NCBI RefSeq assembly: GCF_007679325.1
Contig: NZ_VEGI01000002.1
Coordinates: forward strand, 476,296-540,295
DNA: 64,000 nucleotides
DNA from: Arthrobacter sp. U41
Lineage (GTDB): Bacteria; Actinomycetota; Actinomycetes; Actinomycetales; Micrococcaceae
Direction: 5' to 3'
In this document: positions 26,339-34,661 of the stretch, in pieces
How the letters are laid out: each line of letters opens with the position of its first letter
Position numbering within the stretch: the stretch's first letter is position 1
The notes under the pieces: model-generated
Database searches by the model: none
Told to the model about the DNA's origin: nothing
What the model saw: only the letters and a program-made list of their open reading frames with translations
Program-made: the position numbers and the translations under genes

Positions 26339-27835
26339 TCAGAAAGTGCCGTACGTGAACCGCCCGGCCACCAGCGTCGCGGCCACCGGCATTGCCGCGA
26401 ACTCCGCGTCGGACACCGCCAGCGGGTCGACGTCGAGCACCGCAAGATCCGCCGGATCGCCCGCCCGGACTGTGCCCCGCCCGCGTGTTGACGCGGCCAG
26501 GGCCTCCTGCCGCGTGAGGGCCTGCTCCGGGTGCCAAGGCCCGCGGCCGTCCGGCCGGGATCGGGTGGTGGCCGCCGACATCGCGGTCCACGGCTCCAGC
26601 GCCGACACCGGCGCGTCCGACCCCAGCGCCAGGGTGGCCCCGGCAGCGAGCAGCGACCGCAGCGGGAATGCCCGGTCCGTGCGCCCGGCCCAGTTGGAAT
26701 CGGCGGCGTCCCGGTCATCCAGCGCGTGGGCGGGCTGGACGCTCGCCGTCAGCCCCAGTCCGCCGAAACGCGCGAAGTCCTGGCTGCGGACAAACTGGGC
26801 ATGCTCAATCCGGCCCGTGATCCCTGCGGCCGCGAATGCATCCAGGGCCACCTCGTTGGCGGCGTCGCCGATCGCGTGCACGGCGGGGACGAATCCGGAT
26901 TCCCGGGCCCGGACCAGCAGGTCCAGCAGTTCCGCCGCGCTCACTGTGAGCAGTCCGTGGCCGCCGTGCGGATACGGGTCCACGCAGTATGCCGTGCGGG
27001 TGTTCAGCGAGCCGTCGATCAGCACCTTGAGCGGACCCACGCGCAGCAGGCCTGCCCCGCCGGACACGTCCAAACCGGTCCGCATCCCCGCCGCGATGGC
27101 CCGGTCAAGGTCCTGCGGATAGACGCCGGCGTCCACCCTGAAGGCATCGAAACCGCCTGCCATGCGGCGCAGCCAGACGTCCCGGTTCCACGTCATTTCG
27201 AAATCGACAATCCCCACGATCCCGCGTGCGGCCGCGGCTTCGGCGGACTCCCGCACCCAGGCATCCACCACTGCGTCCGGCAGTTTGCCCAGCTCACGGG
27301 TCAGTTCAAAGGCCGGCTCCTCGCGCAACAGCCCGGAGGAGTCCACCGCCACACCGTAACGGGAAGCCGCCGCGCTGTTGAGCCAGACGCAGTGCAGATC
27401 ATGGCTCAGCAGCGCCGTCGGCACGCCCCGGGTGGCGCCGTCGAGCAGCTCCAGGCTGGGAACATCCGCCCAGACAGCGTCCCGGAAACCCACGCCTACC
27501 GCCGTCACGGCGTTGTCCCCTTCATGCCCGCGGCCGGACAGCGCGGAACGCACGACGTCGGCCGCCTCACCCGCCGAGATGGCGCCGGAAAGGTCGATCC
27601 GATTGGCGGCGAGGGCCCATTGCGTCATGTGGACATGTTCATCCCACAGCCCCGGGATGAGGTAACGCCCGTCCAGGTCCACCACTCTCGCCGCGGGGTT
27701 GCCCGTGTCCCCCGCGGGAGCCAGCTGCGAAACCGCGCCGTCGACCACGTGCACGTCGTACAGCGCTGTCCCGCCGGGGAGCCGCGCGGACGCGAGCACG
27801 AGGTCATTTACGGCGGGGGCAAGTCTTTCAGGCAT
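26339..27835 (-). CDS. YtcJ-type metal-dependent amidohydrolase
   Basis: A 498-residue amidohydrolase-superfamily enzyme (amidohydrolase_3 / YtcJ group). The metal-binding DEHVHMTQ lies in the N-terminal part, later His/Asp ligands are in VPAVHAIGDAANE, GRIEHAQFV and ALGSDAPVS, and the C-terminal RAGDPADLAVLDVDP strand is typical. The substrate is unknown; relatives act on N-substituted or cyclic amides. ATG 27835 is preceded by a good promoter with TAGCCT seven bases upstream and no Shine-Dalgarno, so the mRNA is probably leaderless. The frame stays open to 28183, but those residues are non-conserved. Confidence 0.88.
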   Translation of the reverse strand: MPERLAPAVNDLVLASARLPGGTALYDVHVVDGAVSQLAPAGDTGNPAARVVDLDGRYLIPGLWDEHVHMTQWALAANRIDLSGAISAGEAADVVRSALSGRGHEGDNAVTAVGVGFRDAVWADVPSLELLDGATRGVPTALLSHDLHCVWLNSAAASRYGVAVDSSGLLREEPAFELTRELGKLPDAVVDAWVRESAEAAAARGIVGIVDFEMTWNRDVWLRRMAGGFDAFRVDAGVYPQDLDRAIAAGMRTGLDVSGGAGLLRVGPLKVLIDGSLNTRTAYCVDPYPHGGHGLLTVSAAELLDLLVRARESGFVPAVHAIGDAANEVALDAFAAAGITGRIEHAQFVRSQDFARFGGLGLTASVQPAHALDDRDAADSNWAGRTDRAFPLRSLLAAGATLALGSDAPVSALEPWTAMSAATTRSRPDGRGPWHPEQALTRQEALAASTRGRGTVRAGDPADLAVLDVDPLAVSDAEFAAMPVAATLVAGRFTYGTF

Positions 27836-27842
27836 ACGAAAC

Positions 27843-27871
27843 AGGCTATGGGCCGGCGCGCGCAGCGCCAA
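27843..27871 (-). promoter_or_regulatory. Leaderless promoter of the amidohydrolase gene
   Basis: Minus-strand TTGGCG (27866-27871), a 17-base spacer, TAGCCT (27843-27848), then seven bases to the ATG at 27835. The -35 lies in the first of three 22-bp repeats. Confidence 0.6.
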
Positions 27872-27924
27872 TCCGGACGCGCCGCAGCGCCAATCCGGAC
27901 GCGCCGCAGCGCCAACCAGGACGT
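27859..27924. repeat. Three 22-bp tandem repeats overlapping a promoter
   Basis: Copies at 27859-27880, 27881-27902 and 27903-27924 share GCAGCGCCAAnCnGGACG; the first two differ at two positions, the third is more diverged. The period of 22 is two helical turns, so the same face of DNA is presented three times. The amidohydrolase -35 box lies in copy one. Confidence 0.85.
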
Positions 27925-28306
27925 GCCGATGCCGCTCAGGATCCTTGGGATCCCACGGGGACCCGGGCTCTCCACCGCACACGGGACTTTCGCCCCTTGC
28001 CCTGGATAGACGTACCCTCCATGCTGAATTTGGGGCGGTTCCTGCACGGCCATTGGGGGATGAACCGCCTGCTACAACAGTTGTTCGGTCTCGCTCGAAC
28101 CTTGGGGAAGGAAAAGGCGTTCTGCGCTGGTCCGTGTCTGCGGGACCAAGGCAGGAGGCCGCGGCCAACATGACTGTCACCAACGATTTTCGCTTATTTG
28201 TACTAGTTCAGGGACAGCCCGGGAGCTCTGATGCCCCGTGACCCACAGGCAACACGGCACCAGAAGTAGCGCCTACTACGCGCACCCTTCCCATGGGGAT
28301 CCACGC
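27925..28306. other. Intergenic region upstream of the STAS-ADH-flavodoxin operon
   Basis: It contains an 8-bp hairpin GGCGGTTC/GAACCGCC (28034-28069) and a possible 23-codon reading frame at 28170-28241 with AGGAGG eleven bases upstream of its ATG. This small frame could be a leader peptide, but nothing supports it beyond the ribosome binding site. No -35/-10 pair was assigned with confidence. Confidence 0.35.
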
Positions 28307-28609
28307 ATGAAAGTCCTTATCCGGATCGACTCCGTTGCGGAATCGGCGCGGGTGGACGTGCGGGGCGTCGTCACGCCGGCTAATATCCGCGCCCTCTATG
28401 TCGTCTGCCGCCGTGTGGCAGCCAAACTTCCCGGGTACGAAATCGTCATCAACCTCGCCCACGCCCGCGTGACCGCCGATGCCATCGAAGAACTTCACGA
28501 GCACGCCCGCCGCTCGGTCGTGTCATCCGGCATCGACGCGTCCGTGACGCCGTGCCGGTTGCGCATTGTGGACCCGCCGAACATCCTCAGAATCAAGGAG
28601 AACGCATGA
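28307..28609 (+). CDS. Small STAS-like protein
   Basis: A 100-residue single-domain protein. The order of a strand (MKVLIRIDSV, ARVDVRGVV), helix (PANIRALYVVCRRVAAKL), hydrophobic strand (YEIVINLAHARV) and helix (ADAIEELHEHARR) resembles the STAS/anti-sigma-antagonist fold. No phosphorylatable DS motif is evident at the usual site, so a regulatory role is only a guess. ATG 28307 is preferred to GTG 28238 because the fold begins there and GGGGAT lies upstream. The stop overlaps the ATG of the alcohol dehydrogenase (ATGA), so the two are coupled. Confidence 0.65.
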   Translation: MKVLIRIDSVAESARVDVRGVVTPANIRALYVVCRRVAAKLPGYEIVINLAHARVTADAIEELHEHARRSVVSSGIDASVTPCRLRIVDPPNILRIKENA

Positions 28610-29661
28610 AAGCCCTCGTCTATGGTGGTCCCGGGGAAAAGTCCTGGACGGACGTTCCCGATCCTAAGATCCAGAATCCCAGCGACGTGATCGTGAAAGT
28701 GGAAACCACCACGATCTGCGGAACGGACCTCCATATTCTCAAGGGGGACGTTCCTGCCGTGACCAAAGGCAGGATCCTGGGCCATGAAGGCGTCGGAACC
28801 ATCACCGAAGTGGGTTCCTCGGTCACCAGCCTCAAGGTGGGGGACCGCGTGATCATCTCCTGCATCAAGTCCTGCGGCCACTGCGCCAACTGCAAGACCG
28901 GCCTCTATTCGCACTGCATGGGCGAGGAAGGCGCATCCGGCATCGGCTGGGTCTTCGGCCACCTGATCGACGGCACGCAGGCCGAGTACGTCCGCGTCCC
29001 GTACGCCGAAAACTCACTCCACCTGCTTCCTGAGGGCGTCACCGACGAACGGGCCGTGATGCTCTCCGACATCCTCCCCACCGGTTTCGAAATCGGTGTG
29101 CAGTACGGCCGGGTCAAGCCCGGTGATACGGTCGCCGTCGTCGGTGCCGGACCGGTGGGCCTCGCCGCGATCGCCACCGCCGGGCTTTACGGGGCCGCCA
29201 CCATCATCGCCGTCGACCTTGACGCGAACCGGCTGGAGAAGTCCCGGGAGTTCGGCGCCACCAACGTTGTCCTCTCCAGCGACGCCGACTGGAAGGAGCA
29301 GGTGCTCGCGCTGACGGACGGGCAGGGGGTGGACGTGGCCATCGAGGCGGTCGGGATTCCTGCGACCTTCACCATGTGCGCCGATATTGTGCGTCCCGGC
29401 GGCAACGTGGCCAACGTGGGTGTGCACGGCAAGTCCGTGGAGCTGCATGTGGAAAACCTTTGGATCCAAAACATCAACATCAGCATGGGCCTGGTCAATG
29501 CCAACACCACGCCGATGCTGCTCAAGCTTGTCGCGCAGAACAAGGTGCCGGCGGAAAAATTCGCCACCCACCATTTCAGCTTCGACCAGTTCCTGGAGGC
29601 CTACGACACCTTCGCCCGCGCCGCCGAAACGAAGGCGCTTAAGGTAGTGATCACGGCGTGA
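28606..29661 (+). CDS. Zinc-dependent alcohol dehydrogenase
   Basis: A 351-residue MDR-family alcohol dehydrogenase. Catalytic zinc ligands are visible (TICGTDLHILKG, GHEGVGTI), and a structural zinc lobe CGHCANCKTGLYSHC carries four Cys. The Rossmann loop is VVGAGPVGLAAIATA. It resembles the IDE/isopropanol-type dehydrogenases (Cys-His/Asp ligands) and may oxidise short secondary or aromatic alcohols; the substrate is not readable. AAGGAGA precedes the ATG. It overlaps the STAS-like gene upstream and the flavodoxin downstream. Confidence 0.92.
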   Translation: MKALVYGGPGEKSWTDVPDPKIQNPSDVIVKVETTTICGTDLHILKGDVPAVTKGRILGHEGVGTITEVGSSVTSLKVGDRVIISCIKSCGHCANCKTGLYSHCMGEEGASGIGWVFGHLIDGTQAEYVRVPYAENSLHLLPEGVTDERAVMLSDILPTGFEIGVQYGRVKPGDTVAVVGAGPVGLAAIATAGLYGAATIIAVDLDANRLEKSREFGATNVVLSSDADWKEQVLALTDGQGVDVAIEAVGIPATFTMCADIVRPGGNVANVGVHGKSVELHVENLWIQNINISMGLVNANTTPMLLKLVAQNKVPAEKFATHHFSFDQFLEAYDTFARAAETKALKVVITA

Positions 29662-30104
29662 AAGCCCTGGTTGTCTACGATTCGGCGTACGGCAACACCA
29701 GATCTGTGGCCGAGGCGATCGCCGGCTCGCTCGACGGGGTGCAGGCGAGTTCCGTCCCGGTGGGGGAGTTCAAACCCGAAGCCCTCGTGGCGGGTGACCT
29801 CCTCGTGGTCGGCAGCCCGATCAACGGATGGCGTCCGACGCCGAAAATCACCTCGCTGCTGGCTGCCCTGGCAGACGGTTCCCTCAAGGGCGTGAACGCC
29901 GCGGCGTTCGATACGCGCGTCCGGATGTTTATCCACGGCGATGCCGCCAAGAAAATATCCCATGCCCTCAAAGCCGGCGGTGCAGACATCATCGCCGAAC
30001 CCATGCCCTTCTACGTGAAAGGCAGTGAAGGGCCGCTGCGTGACGGTGAAATCGAGAAGGCCCGGGGCTGGGCGCGGCGCCTGCTGACCTCGCTGGGGCG
30101 CTGA
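29658..30104 (+). CDS. Flavodoxin-domain protein
   Basis: A 148-residue FMN-binding protein. The phosphate loop VYDSAYGNTRSVAEAI (T/S-x-T/S-G-N-T pattern) is at the N-terminus, with VGSPINGWRPTPKI contacting the isoalloxazine region. The length suits a short-chain flavodoxin, lacking the long-chain insertion. It overlaps the alcohol dehydrogenase by four bases (GTGA), which implies a shared electron-transfer or regulatory context; this pairing is unusual. No flavodoxin reductase gene is adjacent. Confidence 0.9.
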   Translation: MKALVVYDSAYGNTRSVAEAIAGSLDGVQASSVPVGEFKPEALVAGDLLVVGSPINGWRPTPKITSLLAALADGSLKGVNAAAFDTRVRMFIHGDAAKKISHALKAGGADIIAEPMPFYVKGSEGPLRDGEIEKARGWARRLLTSLGR

Positions 30105-30161
30105 CCGGCGTCCATGCTGAACCGGAGGTCCTGACAAGGACCATGTGAAAGGACGGCGCTC

Positions 30162-31973
30162 ATGCGACCAGGCCGGATTGTCATGCTCGTGCTGGGTACG
30201 CTCAGCGCTCTCCTGGGCCTGGGTCTGCTGGCTGGTGCCGGCGCCGTCGGGTGGGCCAACTACCAGCAGCGCGACAACGGGTTCTTCACCACGCCGGTGG
30301 AGCGTTTTGCTGCCGATTCGTACGCCCTCACTTCGCCACGCCTCGACATCATGACGGAAAGCAGCTACCCGGAAACATCCCCTGTGGTCCCGGGAAGCAT
30401 CATGATCCGTGGCTCCGCCGCCGATCCGGCGAAGGCGATTTTCATCGGCATCGCTCCGCAGGCCGATGTGTCCGCCTACCTGGCTGGCGTCAACCACTCC
30501 GAAATCGTTGACGTCAGATTTACCCCCTTCCGGGCACAGTACCGCGAGGTGCCCGGCACTAGTGTTCCGGCGCTGCCCGCGGATCAGACCTTCTGGACCG
30601 CACTGGCCACCGGGCCGGGGACCCAGGAGCTCCAGTGGGACCTGCGGCCGGGAACCTGGGCCGTGGTCATCATGAACGCTGACGCCACCGCTCCGGTAGC
30701 CGTGGACCTTCGGGCCGGCGCCCGCTCTGACCTCTTGTGGCCCGTTTTCGTCGGCCTGTTGATCGGCGGAATCCTGTTCCTGCTCATCGGTGTGCCACTG
30801 ATCGTGTTTGGCGCCGCCGGGCTGGGCAAGGGCGTACCGCCCGCCGGCGGTGGCACTCCGGCGCCGGCGTATGCAGGCCAGCCCGTCCCGGGACAGAAGG
30901 CATATGCCGTCCAGCCGTACGCGGCCGGAGCGCCGCCGGGCTTCCCGCCGCCCACCCCGCCGGATGCCGGCGCCGTATATCCGGCCCGGCTCAGCGGCTA
31001 TCTGGACCCGAACCTGTCCCGGTGGAAGTGGCTGTTCAAGTGGTTCCTGGCGATCCCGCACTTCATCGTGCTCTTTTTCCTCTGGTTTGCCTTCGGTGTG
31101 GTCACCATCGTGGCGTGGTTCGCGATCCTCTTCACCGGGCACTACCCGCGCTCGCTGTTCAACTTCAACGTCGGGGTGATCCGCTGGAGTTGGCGGGTGG
31201 CCTTCTACTGCTACGGGGCGCTTGGCACGGACCGCTACCCGCCATTCACCTTGGAACGCACCGACTACCCGGCCGACTTCGACGTCGACTATCCGGAGAA
31301 GCTCTCCCACGGCCTGGTGCTCGTGAAGTCCTGGCTGCTGGCCTTCCCACACCTGCTGATCATCTCGCTGTTGACCGGCACCGCCCAGACCTGGGTGTAC
31401 CGCGACGGCGAATGGTTGCAGGTCAGCACGGGGATGTCCCTGTTCGGGTTGCTGGTCTTCATCGCCGGAGTCATCCTGCTTTTCACCGGGGTGTACTCGA
31501 GGGGCCTTTTCGACTTCCTGCTGGGCCTGAACCGCTGGATTTACCGCGTCACCACCTATGTCGCGCTGATGCGTGACGAATACCCGCCGTTCCGCCTGGA
31601 CATGGGTCCCCGGGACCCCGGAGAGGCCGCGGCGATTCCTCCCGCCGTGACTCCTCCGGGCCCCGGGTATGCGCCGCTCCCCGCGGGGCCAGGCACGCCC
31701 GTTGGCCCGGGTGGCCAGCCGCCTGGCTACGGTCAGTCTGGTCCCGAGGGGACAGGCCAGCCCGGACCAGGTGGGACAAGCCAGCCCGGCCAAGGTTGGC
31801 CAGGCCAACCTGGACCGGGTCCGGCGGCCGGACCGGCCGAGGGCCAACCGGGCTACTACGGTATCGGCGGGCCCGCGGCCACCCGGCCGGATCAGCCGGA
31901 CGCCTCCTCAGCCGCGAAAAACCCCGCCGGCCCGGAAAACCCCACCGGCCAGGACAACCCGCCGCGCGCCTAG
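30162..31973 (+). CDS. DUF4389 membrane protein with repeated domain and Gly/Pro/Gln tail
   Basis: A 603-residue membrane protein. Residues 8-30 form the first helix, then a 150-residue extracytoplasmic domain and a second helix near 195-215. Two DUF4389-type blocks follow (FLAIPHFIVLFFLWFAFGVV... and SWLLAFPHLLIISLLTG...), each with FNFNVGVIRWSWRVAFYCY-like and LFDFLLGLNRWIYRVTTYV motifs and a YPPF signature. The last 110 residues are a low-complexity Gly/Pro/Gln tail encoded by imperfect DNA repeats (31730-31830). Function unknown. A perfect 16-bp hairpin follows the gene. Confidence 0.85.
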   Translation: MRPGRIVMLVLGTLSALLGLGLLAGAGAVGWANYQQRDNGFFTTPVERFAADSYALTSPRLDIMTESSYPETSPVVPGSIMIRGSAADPAKAIFIGIAPQADVSAYLAGVNHSEIVDVRFTPFRAQYREVPGTSVPALPADQTFWTALATGPGTQELQWDLRPGTWAVVIMNADATAPVAVDLRAGARSDLLWPVFVGLLIGGILFLLIGVPLIVFGAAGLGKGVPPAGGGTPAPAYAGQPVPGQKAYAVQPYAAGAPPGFPPPTPPDAGAVYPARLSGYLDPNLSRWKWLFKWFLAIPHFIVLFFLWFAFGVVTIVAWFAILFTGHYPRSLFNFNVGVIRWSWRVAFYCYGALGTDRYPPFTLERTDYPADFDVDYPEKLSHGLVLVKSWLLAFPHLLIISLLTGTAQTWVYRDGEWLQVSTGMSLFGLLVFIAGVILLFTGVYSRGLFDFLLGLNRWIYRVTTYVALMRDEYPPFRLDMGPRDPGEAAAIPPAVTPPGPGYAPLPAGPGTPVGPGGQPPGYGQSGPEGTGQPGPGGTSQPGQGWPGQPGPGPAAGPAEGQPGYYGIGGPAATRPDQPDASSAAKNPAGPENPTGQDNPPRA

Positions 31974-31993
31974 CACCTCCGGACCACCGCGGC

Positions 31994-32029
31994 TGCGGCC
32001 GGGCGGCTCACCAGAGCCGCCCGGCCGCA
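31994..32029 (+). terminator. Perfect 16-bp hairpin after the DUF4389 gene
   Basis: TGCGGCCGGGCGGCTC pairs completely with its inverse over a 4-nt loop (ACCA), 20 bases after the stop codon. A strong Rho-independent-like terminator without U-tract. Confidence 0.8.
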
Positions 32030-32247
32030 TTGGTGTGCCTACGGTGGTGTGGCCGCGTTACTCTGCCTGCCCGCTGCTGCGGGCGTCAACGCTTCGCGGC
32101 CCTGCGACCCTCTTTGCCCTGTCAGCACTGCCTTTCTACCCCTTCAAAAAAGATTTACATGCGTGTGCATCCAAACAGCCTCCAACGCCGGTAGTAGGGG
32201 TGTAAGCAATAAATCGCCCGCGTGGCGGGCCGTTGAAGGAGATGTAA

Positions 32248-33084
32248 ATGCGTACCAGCCTTTTCACAGCAGGCGCCGTGGCAGTCGCGGCAGCTCTCGC
32301 CCTTGCCGGCCCCGCCCAGGCGGCCGAATCCGACGCCCAACTGTCCGTTCTCCACGGCGTGCCGGGGCTGACCGTTGACGTCTGGGTCAACGGCGAACTC
32401 ACCCTGGACGATTTCACGCCCGGCACCCTCGCCGGCCCGCTCGCCCTGCCGCCCGGCGATTACGACCTGGCTATCACCGCCGCCGACGCCGCCGACGCCT
32501 CCGCCGCTGTGATCGGGCCCGTCACGGTCAGCCTCGCTGCCAACGGCAACTACACAGCCGTGGCCAACCTCGACGCAGAGGGCAACCCGACGGCCAACTT
32601 CTTCACAAACGACGTCTCGCAAATCGATCCCGGCAAGGGCAAGCTCACCGTCCGCCACACAGCGGCGGCACCGGCCGTGGACGTCCTCGCCGGCGGCACT
32701 GCCGTGATCTCCGGCCTGGCCAACCCCAACGAGGAGACACTCACGCTGGATCCCGGCACCCTCTCCGTTTCGGTGGCCGCCGCCGGCACCACGGAACCGG
32801 TGATCGGCCCGGCCGATGTGACTGTCGCGGAAGGCACCCACACAGTGGTCTATGCGTGGGGCAGCCTCGCTGACAACAACCTGCAGGTGGCCGTGCAGAA
32901 CATTGAGGGTCTGCACTCCGCCCCGGCCGGCGTTCCCGGCGGACGCTCCGGCGCCGCTGAGGCCGCAACCGGATCCACCGGCCAGGTAGCCACCACGGTG
33001 GGCATCGGCGCCGCGGCCCTCCTGCTTCTGGCCGGCGGGTTTGCCGTGTCCCGGAAGCAGCCGGCGTTCCGCCGCATCCGCTAG
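32248..33084 (+). CDS. Cell-surface DUF4397 protein
   Basis: A 278-residue exported protein: signal peptide with an AQA-A cleavage site near residue 25, two DUF4397-type beta-rich domains (ESDAQLSVLHGVPGLTVDVW and KLTVRHTAAAPAVDVLAGG), a Gly/Ser/Ala linker and a C-terminal membrane helix (VGIGAAALLLLAGGFAVS) with a basic tail SRKQPAFRRIR. This tail is a cell-wall-sorting-like end, yet no LPXTG or LAXTG is seen before the helix. GAAGGAGAT precedes the ATG. A class F sortase gene follows 78 bases downstream, the usual neighbourhood for this family. Confidence 0.9.
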   Translation: MRTSLFTAGAVAVAAALALAGPAQAAESDAQLSVLHGVPGLTVDVWVNGELTLDDFTPGTLAGPLALPPGDYDLAITAADAADASAAVIGPVTVSLAANGNYTAVANLDAEGNPTANFFTNDVSQIDPGKGKLTVRHTAAAPAVDVLAGGTAVISGLANPNEETLTLDPGTLSVSVAAAGTTEPVIGPADVTVAEGTHTVVYAWGSLADNNLQVAVQNIEGLHSAPAGVPGGRSGAAEAATGSTGQVATTVGIGAAALLLLAGGFAVSRKQPAFRRIR

Positions 33085-33098
33085 GCACCAACCACGCA

Positions 33099-33127
33099 CC
33101 GGCCGCCCGGTCACCCCGGGCGGCCGG
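33099..33127 (+). terminator. 12-bp hairpin between DUF4397 and sortase genes
   Basis: CCGGCCGCCCGG pairs with CCGGGCGGCCGG across a 5-nt loop. It lies 36 bases before the sortase start, so it may attenuate or separate transcription of the surface protein from the sortase-sigma genes. Confidence 0.55.
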
Positions 33128-33162
33128 CGCCTGACATCCAATCCGGCAAGGGGAGGCCTGAG

Positions 33163-34035
33163 ATGAACCGCACGACGGCGGCAGAGCCCACCGGGGTCCC
33201 CCCGGCTTCCGGCCGGCGGTCCGTAGCGCAGCGGACAGCAGCGCGTGGCCCGGCCGCACATTCGTCGGCTGCCCACCGGACTGTCGGACAGAGAGCGGCG
33301 GCGCGGATCGCGGCCGCCGTCGTGACGGTTTCCCTGTTGATTGTCGGTTCCGCAGCGTCCCAGGGCACGGACGCTCCACCCCCGGCCACGGAAAGAACCG
33401 CCACGGAGGCAACAGCTGCGGAGAGATCTGTTGCTGAGAGACCAGCAGCGGAGGGAACCCCCACACAGGCAGCCGGCGCTGACGGGCAACGACCCGGCGC
33501 CCGGCAGTCCCAGCCGCGGGCTGCCGCAGCTCTAGCCCCCGGATCAGCCGTCCCGGTGCGTCCGGCGGCCCCACCGGCCACGGCGCCCAAGGATCCGGCC
33601 CCGCGCGCCCTCACCGTGGAGGGCACCACTATCAATATGGCTGTCGTGGAGGTGGGCGTCAGTCCGAACGGGGCCATGGAGATCCCCGAACCCTTCGACG
33701 AGGCGGGCTGGTACCGCTTCGGCCCGGCCCCCGGAGCCACAACCGGAACAGCGGTGATCGCGGCACACGTCGACACGACCTCCGATTCGGCACCCTTTTC
33801 CCAGCTCAAGTCGCTCACTCCGGGAACCCTGGTAACCGTCCGGCGTGACGGGGCCCCGCCCGTGACGTTCCGGGTGACCGGTGTGGAGCTTATGGCAAAG
33901 GACGCGTTCGACGGTGCGTCCATTTTTCGCCGCGACGGCCCGCCGCAGCTGAAGCTGGTGACTTGCGGCGGCCGATGGCTGGACGAACAGCAGGACTACG
34001 GCGACAATGTGATTGTCACAGCGGTGCCGGCATGA
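33163..34035 (+). CDS. Class F sortase
   Basis: A 290-residue membrane-anchored transpeptidase. An N-terminal cytoplasmic Arg/Ala-rich stretch leads to a helix at about 47-65, a Pro/Thr/Ala-rich stalk and the sortase barrel from residue 145. The catalytic His is in AAHVDT and the Cys in LVTCGG. The C-terminal strand reads YGDNVIVTAV; the usual Arg near this strand is not obvious. It probably attaches or processes the upstream DUF4397 protein or pilin-like substrates. Its TGA overlaps the sigma-factor ATG (ATGA). Confidence 0.88.
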   Translation: MNRTTAAEPTGVPPASGRRSVAQRTAARGPAAHSSAAHRTVGQRAAARIAAAVVTVSLLIVGSAASQGTDAPPPATERTATEATAAERSVAERPAAEGTPTQAAGADGQRPGARQSQPRAAAALAPGSAVPVRPAAPPATAPKDPAPRALTVEGTTINMAVVEVGVSPNGAMEIPEPFDEAGWYRFGPAPGATTGTAVIAAHVDTTSDSAPFSQLKSLTPGTLVTVRRDGAPPVTFRVTGVELMAKDAFDGASIFRRDGPPQLKLVTCGGRWLDEQQDYGDNVIVTAVPA

Positions 34036-34661
34036 TCCAGGACGCAGCGCTCATCGTCGCCACAAGCAGCGGGAAGGAGCCTGGCTTGGCACCTTTCGAG
34101 GCCCCTTCCGCCTGGGACGCCGGATTGAACGAATCCTTCGCCGCCGGTGACGAATCCGCGCTGGCCGAGGCGTACCGGCAGTTCTCGCCGCTGGTCCACA
34201 CGCTGGCGTTGCGCTCGTTACGCGACAGCACGGCGGCCGACGACGTCACCCAGGAAGTGTTCATCCGGGTGTGGCGCTCGCGGTCGGCGTTCGATCCGGG
34301 GAAAGCGCGGCTGCCGGCGTGGATCGTGGGCATCACCCGGAACGCGATCACGGACGCGCAGGCGGCCTCGGTGCGGGAGACCCGGAAGGTGCTGGCCGCC
34401 GTCGAGCGTTCCCCGGACCCGGAAGGTCCCGCCGGGCAGGCAGCCGCGGAGGTGCTGGCCGACCGCCTGCTGCTGGACGGGGAGCTGGAGCGGCTGGGCG
34501 AGCCGCAAGGGTCCATCCTCAAACTCGCCTTCTACGATGACCTGACGCATTCGCAGATTTCACAGAAACTGGACCTGCCGCTTGGTACGGTCAAGAGCCA
34601 CATCCGCCGCAGCCTGTCCCAGCTCAGAAGCCGATTGGAGGTAGACCGTGCAACATCTTGA
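34032..34661 (+). CDS. ECF-type RNA polymerase sigma factor
   Basis: A 209-residue extracytoplasmic-function sigma factor. Sigma-2 spans about 40-105 (LAEAYRQFSPLVHTLALRSL, ADDVTQEVFIRVWRS) and sigma-4 about 150-205 (ELERLGEPQGSILKLAFYDD, SQKLDLPLGTVKSHIRRSLS). ATG 34032 overlaps the sortase stop; the frame extends upstream to 33963 without domain support. It overlaps its anti-sigma factor by 14 bases. It likely directs genes for envelope functions; its promoters are unknown. Confidence 0.93.
   Translation: MIQDAALIVATSSGKEPGLAPFEAPSAWDAGLNESFAAGDESALAEAYRQFSPLVHTLALRSLRDSTAADDVTQEVFIRVWRSRSAFDPGKARLPAWIVGITRNAITDAQAASVRETRKVLAAVERSPDPEGPAGQAAAEVLADRLLLDGELERLGEPQGSILKLAFYDDLTHSQISQKLDLPLGTVKSHIRRSLSQLRSRLEVDRATS

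Noticed and set aside
29601..31847. Open minus-strand frame of about 748 codons opposite the flavodoxin and DUF4389 genes.
   Set aside because: High GC removes stop codons from shadow frames; composition is Arg/Gly/His-rich without any domain, while the plus strand encodes recognisable proteins.
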